DNA from: Streptomyces aureoverticillatus
Lineage (GTDB): Bacteria; Actinomycetota; Actinomycetes; Streptomycetales; Streptomycetaceae
Assembly (NCBI RefSeq): GCF_014649395.1
Contig: NZ_BMSY01000008.1
Location: forward strand, 1 to 64,000
Direction: 5' to 3'
DNA: 64,000 nt
The position numbers and the translations under genes are program-made. The notes below the pieces were generated by a model. The model was given only the letters and a program-made list of their open reading frames with translations, searched no databases and had not been told where the DNA came from. Shown one piece after another: positions 33,002 through 39,604 of the stretch; the stretch's first letter is position 1; each line of letters begins with the position of its first letter.

Positions 33002-34012
33002 ATGCGCTCGCTTCCGTCTGTGACCTCCGGTGCCGCCACCGCCGTCGCCGTGTGCACGGTGCTCGCCCTCACCGCCCCCGCGGCCCGTGCCGACGACAAG
33101 CCGGGCAACGAAGGGTTCTCGATCAAGGACCCGCGCATCACCGAGTCCAGCGGACTCGTCGCGTCGCGCGCCCACCCCGGCGTCTACTGGACCCACAACG
33201 ACCAGGACAAGGGCGCCTTCCTGTACGCGGTGGACAGCAGGACGGGCAAGACGGTCGCCACGATCACGATGACCGGCGTCGGCACCCCGCGTGACATCGA
33301 GGCCATCTCCATAGGGCCCGACGGGCAGCTGTACGTCGGCGACATCGGCGACAACCTCGGCGGCAAGTGGTCGTTCGTGTGGGTCTACAAACTGCCCGAG
33401 CCGCAGCAGCTCAAGGACCAGTCGATCCGCGCCAAGCAGTACGTCGTGAAGTACTCCGACGGCCCGCGCGACGCCGAGTCGCTGATGGTCCACCCGAAGA
33501 CCGGGCGGATCTACATCGCCGACAAGAAGGAGGACGGCGAGGGCAGCCTGTACGAGGGCCCGCCGCCCGCGCAGCTGTCCACCTCGGGGACCAACGTCTT
33601 CAAGCGCGTCGCCGACATCGACCTGTGGGCGACCGACGGCGCCTTCTCGCCGAACGGCAAGCAACTCGCGCTGCGGGGCTATCTCGGCGGGGTCACCTAT
33701 CGGTGGGAGGGCCCTGGCGGGAAGATCAAGCGCGAGGGGCGGCTGAGCGTGCCGCTCCAGCGGCAGGGGGAGTCTCTGGCGTTCAGCCCGGACGGCACGC
33801 GCCTGATGTTCGGGACGGAGGGCCAGGAGAGCGACGTTGAGCCCAGGGACGTCGAGGGTGCCGGGTCCCCCGGCGGCTCGTCGTCCGACGGGAGCAGCGC
33901 CGACGCGGACGGCGACGGCCTGTTCGGCGGCGGGTACAAGGGCGGCGCCCTCGCCCTGGCGGCCGTTCTGCTCGCCTTTTTCGGCGTGAAGCGGCTGTTC
34001 CGAAGGCGCTAG
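33002..34012 (+). CDS. Secreted, C-terminally anchored propeller-like protein
   Basis: 336 residues with a signal peptide (GAATAVAVCTVLALTAPAARA, cleaved near residue 29). The body has repeats like those of beta-propellers (SSGLVASRAHPGVYWTHND, DIEAISIGPDGQLYVGDIGDN, DAESLMVHPKTGRIYIADK, TDGAFSPNGKQLALRGY, GESLAFSPDGTRLMFGTEG). After a Gly/Ser-rich linker comes a membrane helix (GALALAAVLLAFFGV) and a basic tail KRLFRRR. So it faces outside, held by the C-terminus. Function unknown; a scaffold or sensor role is a guess. It ends overlapping the next (convergent) gene by 4 bp. Confidence 0.75.
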   Translation: MRSLPSVTSGAATAVAVCTVLALTAPAARADDKPGNEGFSIKDPRITESSGLVASRAHPGVYWTHNDQDKGAFLYAVDSRTGKTVATITMTGVGTPRDIEAISIGPDGQLYVGDIGDNLGGKWSFVWVYKLPEPQQLKDQSIRAKQYVVKYSDGPRDAESLMVHPKTGRIYIADKKEDGEGSLYEGPPPAQLSTSGTNVFKRVADIDLWATDGAFSPNGKQLALRGYLGGVTYRWEGPGGKIKREGRLSVPLQRQGESLAFSPDGTRLMFGTEGQESDVEPRDVEGAGSPGGSSSDGSSADADGDGLFGGGYKGGALALAAVLLAFFGVKRLFRRR

Positions 34013-34389
34013 CGCCAGATGAAGAACACCACCGGCGAGACCACGACGGAGAGGAACGCCACCAACGTGTAGGTGAACCTGTCCGTTTCGTGATCCACCC
34101 CGCATGTGGTGCTGTCGGTGCAGGTGGCGCGGTGTGCGCGCACCTCGCGGCCCTGTTCGAACGCCCCGACCGCCTCGGCGCCCACACGGATGAGGAGCGA
34201 GGGGACGAGAAAGGCGAGGAACCCGACGCCCGGCGTCCCGTACGCGTTCAACACCCAGGCGCCACACGCGGCCACCGCCACCGCCGCCGCCGCCGCTCCC
34301 GTCTGCCGGTGGCCGGGGAACACGACCCAGGGAACGGCGGGGAAGAACAAGATCATGGCTATGACGAGGGCGAGCGCGCCGAGCTGCAT
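34009..34389 (-). CDS. Hypothetical three-helix membrane protein
   Basis: 126 residues with about three to four hydrophobic segments (GALALVIAMILFFPAVPWVVF, AAAAAVAVAACGAWVLNAYG, GFLAFLVPSLLIRV, LVAFLSVVVSPVVFFIW) and a cytosolic or extracellular loop with two cysteines (ATCTDSTTCGVD). I do not recognise a family. It overlaps the preceding convergent gene by 4 bp; the stop of the next ORF upstream is 3 bp before its ATG. Confidence 0.6.
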   Translation of the reverse strand: MQLGALALVIAMILFFPAVPWVVFPGHRQTGAAAAAVAVAACGAWVLNAYGTPGVGFLAFLVPSLLIRVGAEAVGAFEQGREVRAHRATCTDSTTCGVDHETDRFTYTLVAFLSVVVSPVVFFIWR

Positions 34390-34392
34390 TAC

Positions 34393-34722
34393 CTACCTGA
34401 ATTCGTTCGTTCGTCCACAGAAAACGGGTGTCCCCCACCCATCGAAGGGATGGGGGACACCCGGGGTCATGTTGCGGATCTCCGCCGCCATCTTCGTCAC
34501 CGGATGGTCCGACCCGGTCGCGGCGGGGATGGAGTGACCATCGGGGTGGTCCGTGGTGGACGTATCCGACTTGTTCACCTCGTCATGCCACTCGCGCACC
34601 GCGTCGCGCGTCTTCCGCATGGCGCGGCGGTTCTCGGTGCTGTCCCGGTCCATGGTCTTCTGTTTCACGAAGCGGGAGAGCTCGGGACTCGCCGGGGCGG
34701 CGGACTTCGGCTTCGGCTTCAT
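34393..34722 (-). CDS. Small hypothetical protein with a hairpin in its 3' end
   Basis: 109 residues, Lys/Arg/Asp-rich and probably soluble (MKPKPKSAAPASPELSRFVK, then RRAMRKTRDAVREWHDEV). No family recognised. Codon bias is good to about codon 88, then drops. The last 20 codons overlap the strong hairpin at 34426-34462, so many transcripts may end before the stop codon. It follows the TetR gene by 31 bp on the same strand. Confidence 0.5.
   Translation of the reverse strand: MKPKPKSAAPASPELSRFVKQKTMDRDSTENRRAMRKTRDAVREWHDEVNKSDTSTTDHPDGHSIPAATGSDHPVTKMAAEIRNMTPGVPHPFDGWGTPVFCGRTNEFR
34426..34462 (-). terminator. Terminator-like hairpin inside an ORF end
   Basis: gggtgtccccca and tgggggacaccc form a 12-bp stem with an inner ccc/ggg. 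On the minus strand it is followed by gttttctg, giving an intrinsic-terminator shape. It would end transcripts coming from the TetR gene direction. Confidence 0.65.
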
Positions 34723-34753
34723 GCGTCCATGCAGGCACCGATCGCCCGCTCTG

Positions 34754-35512
34754 TCACTTCGCGGCGCGCGTGCGCTGTTCCACCAGCACCTCAAGCCCGT
34801 CCAGAATGCGCTGGAGGCCGAACTCGAAGTGGTCGAATTCCGAGCCGAACGCGTCCTCCGAGAGGGCCGCGATCAGGGGGTATCTGCCGCTCTCCATGAT
34901 CCGCTCCAGGACCGGGCGCTGGGCCTCCCAGAACGCCTCGTCCGTCAGCTCGGTCTCCTCGGCGGCCTGGGCCGCCTGCACCTGCGTCCGCGCGACCCCG
35001 GCCACGTACCCCTCGACCATGACCAGGACCGAGATCAGCTCGACGTCGCGCAGGCCCATCGGCTTGATGAACGACAGGACCCGCTCCAGGCCCTCGACCG
35101 CGCTCGGGCCGAGCACCGGGCGTGACTGGTTGACCTGGAGCAGCCAGGGGTGCCTGCGGTGCTGCTCCAGGGTGGCGCGCGCGTAGGTCTCCAGGGCGGC
35201 GCGCCAGCCGCCCGTGAACGTGGCGCTCTCCTCGCCGGGCGCCTGTACGTGGTTGAGCATCAGGTCGAGCAGCTCGGCCTTGCCGGGCACGTACCGGTAC
35301 AGCGACATCGTGCCCGTGCCGAGCTCGGTGGAGAGCCGGCGCATGGAGACCGCGGCGATGCCCTCGGTGTCGGCGAGGCGCACGGCGGTACTGACGATCC
35401 GCTCCAGGGTCAGGCCCGGCTTCGGTCCGCGTGTGGGGCGCTCGCCGCTGCCCCACATCAGTTCCAGGCTGCGTGTGATGTCGCCGCTGCCGCTGGTCTC
35501 CGTGGTCGCCAT
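34754..35512 (-). CDS. TetR/AcrR regulator of the adjacent ABC exporter
   Basis: 252 residues. N-terminal HTH in LTLERIVSTAVRLADTEGIAAVSMRRLSTELGTGTMSLYRYVPGKAELLDLMLN (about residues 35-90), then a TetR_C ligand-binding domain like those of the actinobacterial drug-exporter repressors. ATG 35512 follows cgataag-rich DNA. Divergent from a DrrAB-type ABC exporter whose promoter region contains two identical 16-bp sites. Confidence 0.88.
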   Translation of the reverse strand: MATTETSGSGDITRSLELMWGSGERPTRGPKPGLTLERIVSTAVRLADTEGIAAVSMRRLSTELGTGTMSLYRYVPGKAELLDLMLNHVQAPGEESATFTGGWRAALETYARATLEQHRRHPWLLQVNQSRPVLGPSAVEGLERVLSFIKPMGLRDVELISVLVMVEGYVAGVARTQVQAAQAAEETELTDEAFWEAQRPVLERIMESGRYPLIAALSEDAFGSEFDHFEFGLQRILDGLEVLVEQRTRAAK

Positions 35513-35542
35513 GGATCTCACGATAAGCCCTTGGGGCGAAAC

Positions 35543-35579
35543 TGGGTACGGTGTACTCTCAATTGGGTACGGTGTACTC
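35543..35579. promoter_or_regulatory. Two tandem TetR operator candidates
   Basis: tgggtacggtgtactc occurs twice, at 35543-35558 and 35564-35579, 21 bp (two helical turns) apart. Each holds gtac-ggt-gtac. They lie between the divergent tetR and ABC exporter genes; binding would silence both promoters. Confidence 0.7.
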
Positions 35580-35634
35580 AGCAAGGCGGCCCGCCCGGCG
35601 GGCCCGCCGGTGTGGAACGGGACTTGGAGGGGCA

Positions 35635-36702
35635 GTGAGCAGCAATGACTTCGGCGGGCCCGACGGCGCCGCCGGCGACCACGCGGTCTGGGCCCGCGGC
35701 CTTGAGAAGCGGTACGGCGACAAGCGGGCCCTGGACGGCTTCGACCTGACCGTCGAGCACGGCACGGTGCACGGCCTGCTCGGGCCGAACGGCGCGGGCA
35801 AGACCACGGCGGTGCGCGCCCTGGCGACGCTGATCAAGCTCGACGGCGGCCGGGCCGCGGTCGGCGGCGCGGACGTGGGGCGCGAGGCCCGCCAGGTCCG
35901 CGGCCGCATCGGCCTCACCGGTCAGTACGCCGCGGTGGACGAGATCCTCACCGGCCGGCAGAACCTGGAGATGTTCGGCCGCCTGTTCCACCTCGGCGGC
36001 AGGCTCGCCGCGCGCCGGGCCCAGGAACTCCTGGAGCAGTTCGGCCTGGAGGCCGCCGCCGACAAGGGCGCCGGGCAGTACAGCGGCGGCATGCGGCGCC
36101 GCCTCGACCTCGCCGCGTCGATGATCCTCGCCCCGTCCGTCCTCTTCCTGGACGAGCCGACGACCGGCCTCGATCCGCGCAGCCGCAGCGAAGTCTGGGA
36201 TTCCGTACGGGACTTGGTGGCGGGCGGGACGACGGTGCTGCTCACCACGCAGTATCTGGAGGAGGCCGACCGGCTCGCCTCCCGCATCACCGTCATCGAC
36301 CAGGGCCGCGCCATCGCCGACGACACCCCCGACGGCCTGAAGGCCACCGTCGGCGGCAGCCACCTGGAGGTCGTGGTCGCCGAGGCCGCCGACCTGCCGG
36401 CCGCCGTGCGGGCCGTCGAGCGGGTCGCGAAGGGCGCGACGGAGACGGTGAAGGCGGAGCGGCGCGTACAGGCCGCGGTCACCGACCGTGTCGCCGCGCT
36501 GACCGACGTCGCCCGCACCCTCCAGGACGAGGGCATCGCGGTCGAGGACATCGGGCTGCGCCGCCCCAGCCTGGACGACGTGTTCCTGCGGCTCACGGGG
36601 GACCGGCCCGTCCAGGCCGTGGACGGCGCCGACAACGAGACGTACGAGACGTACGAGACCGAAGCGAACGACGCGAACGACCGGGCGGAGGCCGCGGCAT
36701 GA
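35635..36702 (+). CDS. DrrA-type ABC transporter ATP-binding protein
   Basis: 355-residue ATPase subunit of a drug-type exporter. Walker A GLLGPNGAGKTT, signature QYSGGMRRRLDLAASM, Walker B VLFLDEPTTGLDPR, and H-loop region TVLLTTQYLEEAD. The C-terminal extension (LRRPSLDDVFLRLTG) matches the DrrA group (daunorubicin-resistance type). GTG 35635 has ggagg 4 nt upstream. It overlaps the permease gene by 4 bp. Confidence 0.92.
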   Translation: MSSNDFGGPDGAAGDHAVWARGLEKRYGDKRALDGFDLTVEHGTVHGLLGPNGAGKTTAVRALATLIKLDGGRAAVGGADVGREARQVRGRIGLTGQYAAVDEILTGRQNLEMFGRLFHLGGRLAARRAQELLEQFGLEAAADKGAGQYSGGMRRRLDLAASMILAPSVLFLDEPTTGLDPRSRSEVWDSVRDLVAGGTTVLLTTQYLEEADRLASRITVIDQGRAIADDTPDGLKATVGGSHLEVVVAEAADLPAAVRAVERVAKGATETVKAERRVQAAVTDRVAALTDVARTLQDEGIAVEDIGLRRPSLDDVFLRLTGDRPVQAVDGADNETYETYETEANDANDRAEAAA

Positions 36703-37562
36703 GCGACGCGACGACGACGATGGCCCCCGGGTCCAGGAGCGTGCCCCTGCGAGCCGCGGGCCCCACGCGCGGGCGCGCCCACTGGGCGCTCGCCGACACC
36801 CTCAACATCACCCGCCGCTACCTCACGCACTTCCGCCGCCAGCCGGTCACCATCGCCTGGCAGCTCGGCTTCCCCATCATCAGCGTGCTCCTGTACGGCT
36901 TCGTGTTCGGCGAGGCCATGAAGACCCCCGGCAACGAGGGCGACTACAAGCAGTTCCTGATGCCCGGCATGTTCGTGATGACGATGGCCTTCGGCTTCAT
37001 GAACACCGCGATGGGCGTCGTCACGGACGCCTCCAAGGGCGTCATCGACCGCTTCCGGTCCATGCCCATGGCGCCGTCGGCGGTGTCGGCCGGGCGCGGC
37101 CTCTCCGATCTCATCGTGGCCTGCGCCGAGTTGACCATCCTCGCGCTGACGGCCCTCGCCATCGGCTGGCGCCCCGGGAACGGCGTCCTGAACGCGGTGG
37201 CCGCGTTCGCGCTCCTGCTGCTGCTCCGCTTCAGCCTGATCTGGGTGGGCGTCTGGCTCGGCCTGGTGGTGCCGACCCCGGAGGCGGCGGGCGGTCTGTA
37301 CGCGGTGGCGTTCCCGCTGACGATGATCTCCAGCGTGTTCGTGGCCCCGTCCCTGATGCCGGACTGGCTGGGCCCGATCGCCGCGTGGAACCCCGTGTCG
37401 TCCACGGGCACGGCTGCCCGCGAACTCTTCGGCAACCCCGGTGCGGGCGGCTCCGGTTGGATCGAGCAGAACGCGGTGCTGATGGCGGTGGTGTGGCCGC
37501 TGGTGGTGACGGCGGTGTTCCTGCCGCTGGCGGTGCGGAGGTTCAAGCGGCTGAGCCGCTGA
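36699..37562 (+). CDS. DrrB-type ABC transporter permease
   Basis: 287-residue membrane subunit with six helices (WQLGFPIISVLLYGFVFG, FVMTMAFGFMNTAMGVVTD, LIVACAELTILALTALAIGW, LLLLLRFSLIWVGVWLGLVV, VAFPLTMISSVFVAPSLMP, VWPLVVTAVFLPLAV). KGVIDRFRSMPMAPSAVSAGRGLSD is typical of ABC2-type DrrB permeases. The ATG overlaps the ATPase stop (ATGA). With the ATPase it forms the exporter; the substrate, likely hydrophobic, is unknown. Confidence 0.92.
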   Translation: MSDATTTMAPGSRSVPLRAAGPTRGRAHWALADTLNITRRYLTHFRRQPVTIAWQLGFPIISVLLYGFVFGEAMKTPGNEGDYKQFLMPGMFVMTMAFGFMNTAMGVVTDASKGVIDRFRSMPMAPSAVSAGRGLSDLIVACAELTILALTALAIGWRPGNGVLNAVAAFALLLLLRFSLIWVGVWLGLVVPTPEAAGGLYAVAFPLTMISSVFVAPSLMPDWLGPIAAWNPVSSTGTAARELFGNPGAGGSGWIEQNAVLMAVVWPLVVTAVFLPLAVRRFKRLSR

Positions 37563-37599
37563 GTGCGGTGACTCCGCTGCGCAGGTGATGCGGCTTCCG

Positions 37600-37653
37600 G
37601 TACGGGGAAGGGCCCCGGTACGCGCGATGGCGTACCGGGGCCCTTCCCCGTAC
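37600..37653. terminator. 24-bp stem bidirectional terminator
   Basis: A perfect 24-bp inverted repeat (arms start gtacggggaagggccccggt and end accggggcccttccccgtac) with a 6-nt loop. Between the permease (plus) and serC (minus), both convergent on it. Confidence 0.85.
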
Positions 37654-37671
37654 TCGTACTCGTACGAACGG

Positions 37672-38790
37672 TTACAGCTTCTCGATCACGTAGTCGACGC
37701 ACTTCGTGAGCGCCTCGACGTCCGCCGGGTCGATGGCCGGGAACATGGCGACGCGGAGCTGGTTGCGGCCCAGCTTGCGGTACGGCTCCGTGTCCACGAT
37801 GCCGTTGGCGCGCAGCGCCTTGGCGACGGCGGCCGCGTCGATCTCGTCGGAGAAGTCGATGGTGCCGATGACCTGCGAGCGCTTGGCCGGGTCCGCGACG
37901 AACGGCGTCGCGTACTTGGACTCCTCCGCCCAGGAGTACAGGCGGGTCGAGCTGTCCTCCGTCCGCGCCGTGGACCAGGCGAGACCGCCCTGGCCGTTGA
38001 TCCAGTCGAGCTGCTCGGCGAGCAGGAACAGGGTGGCGAGGGCGGGGGTGTTGTACGTCTGGTTCTTGCGGGAGTTGTCGATCGCCGTGGGCAGGCTGAA
38101 GAACTCCGGCACGTGCCGGCCGCTCGCGTGCACGCGCTCGGCGCGCTCGACGGCGGCCGGGGAGAACGCGGCCACCCACAGGCCGCCGTCCGAGGCGAAG
38201 GACTTCTGCGGGGCGAAGTAGTAGACGTCGCTCTGCGCGATGTCGACGGGCAGGCCGCCCGCGCCGGAGGTGGCGTCCACGAGGACCAGGGCACCGTCGT
38301 CGGCGCCCGCGACCCGCTCGATGGGCGCGGCCACGCCGGTGGACGTCTCGTTGTGCGTGAAGGCGTAGACGTCCACGCCCTGCTCGGCCTCGGGGGCTGG
38401 GTGCGTGCCGGGCTCGGAGGTGATGACGGTCGGCTCCGCGAGCCACGGGGCGAGCTTGGCCGCCTTCGCGAACTTGGAGCTGAACTCCCCGAAGGACAGG
38501 TGCTGGGACTTGTTCTCGATCAGCCCGTGCGTCGCCACGTCCCAGAACGCGGTGGAGCCGCCGTTGCCGAGGACGACCTCGTAGCCCTCGGGGAACTGGA
38601 ACAGCTCGCGCACGCCCTCGCGGACGCGGCCCACCAGGTTCTTCACCGGGGCCTGGCGGTGCGACGTACCGAGCAGGGAGGTACCGGTGGCGGCCAGGGC
38701 GTCCAGCGCCTCGGTCCGCACCTTGGAGGGGCCCGCGCCGAAACGGCCGTCGGCGGGCTTGATGTCAGCGGGAATCTGGATCTCAGCCAC
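37672..38790 (-). CDS. serC: Phosphoserine aminotransferase SerC
   Basis: 372-residue PLP enzyme converting 3-phosphohydroxypyruvate to phosphoserine (serine synthesis); may also serve pyridoxal phosphate synthesis. Features: FGAGPSKVRTEALDAL near residues 17-32, GTSLLGTSHRQAPVKNLVG, GNGGSTAFWD (cofactor phosphate contact), VDATSGAGGLPVDIAQSDVYYFAPQKSFASDGG with the PLP Lys at K196, and FRLGRNQLRV-type end (RKLGRNQLRVAMFP). This is the actinobacterial/long-branch SerC. GTG 38790 is the best start; no strong RBS. Confidence 0.93.
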   Translation of the reverse strand: MAEIQIPADIKPADGRFGAGPSKVRTEALDALAATGTSLLGTSHRQAPVKNLVGRVREGVRELFQFPEGYEVVLGNGGSTAFWDVATHGLIENKSQHLSFGEFSSKFAKAAKLAPWLAEPTVITSEPGTHPAPEAEQGVDVYAFTHNETSTGVAAPIERVAGADDGALVLVDATSGAGGLPVDIAQSDVYYFAPQKSFASDGGLWVAAFSPAAVERAERVHASGRHVPEFFSLPTAIDNSRKNQTYNTPALATLFLLAEQLDWINGQGGLAWSTARTEDSSTRLYSWAEESKYATPFVADPAKRSQVIGTIDFSDEIDAAAVAKALRANGIVDTEPYRKLGRNQLRVAMFPAIDPADVEALTKCVDYVIEKL

Positions 38791-38950
38791 GGTAGGGAGC
38801 GTAGCCGTTCCGGGGCGCGCCGGGCGGCCCCGGTCCACCCCGCGAGACGGCCCGACCTGGGCACGAGCCGGGCTTGAGCGGTACTGCCGCCTCCGGGCGG
38901 CACGTTTAAGCACTGGCGCGCCCGGCCCTCCGCGCACGACGATGACGCGC

Positions 38951-39511
38951 ATGAGCGATCAACCCGAACGCTGGACCCAGGCCACCGTCTACCCCGACAT
39001 GTGGGCCGATCCGGACGACGACCCGCGCAACAGCGAAGGAACCAGTCCGGACGGTGAGCTTCCGACGCTCCTCGACTTCCTGTCCGGCTACCGCATGACC
39101 CTGCGGATGAAGTGCGAGGGCCTGGATCCGGAGCAACTGGCCCGCCGTTCGGTGCCGCCGTCGACGATGTCGCTGCTCGGCCTGGTCCGCCACCTCGCCG
39201 AGGTGGAACGGGACTGGCGCAACTGGATCACCGACGACGACCCCCTCCCGAAGCTCTACGGCGAGCGGGACGCGGACTTCCACGGAGCCGTCGCCGAGCA
39301 GGCCGTCGTCGACGCCGCGTACGCCGACCTGGAGCGCGAACAGGCCGAGACCGACGCCGCGCTGGCCGCCCACCCGGACCTGGGCGAGCGCCTCGGGAAG
39401 GACGGCACCTCGGTCCGGGAGCTGATGGTGCACAGGATCGAGGAGTACGCCCGGCACTGCGGGCACGCCGATCTGTTGCGGGAGTGTGTGGATGGGCGGG
39501 TGGGGCAGTAG
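38951..39511 (+). CDS. DinB-family metal-binding protein
   Basis: 186-residue four-helix protein of the DinB/DUF664 family, related to mycothiol- or bacillithiol-dependent transferases. Candidate metal ligands: His in LVRHLAEVERDW, and two in MVHRIEEYARHCGHADLLREC. Starts MSDQPERWTQATVYPDMWADPDDDPRNSEGTSPDGE, then LPTLLDFLSGYRMTLRMKCEGLDPEQLARRSVPPSTMSLLGLVRH. ATG 38942 in frame is an alternative start. Divergent from serC. Confidence 0.85.
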   Translation: MSDQPERWTQATVYPDMWADPDDDPRNSEGTSPDGELPTLLDFLSGYRMTLRMKCEGLDPEQLARRSVPPSTMSLLGLVRHLAEVERDWRNWITDDDPLPKLYGERDADFHGAVAEQAVVDAAYADLEREQAETDAALAAHPDLGERLGKDGTSVRELMVHRIEEYARHCGHADLLRECVDGRVGQ

Positions 39512-39604
39512 CTGGGCCGGGGGCGTGTCCCACGGTGAGCAGAGGGCCGGGGCGGGGCGCGCCTCGCGGTGAGTGGAGGTGCCCCCCTGGGCAACCTGTG
39601 AGGC

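Noticed and set aside
38671..38685. 15-bp identity (gagcagggaggtacc) between serC and the mqnD repeat
   Set aside because: It encodes the conserved SerC motif GTSLLGTS, and the rest of the element is absent, so the match is likely chance plus codon bias.
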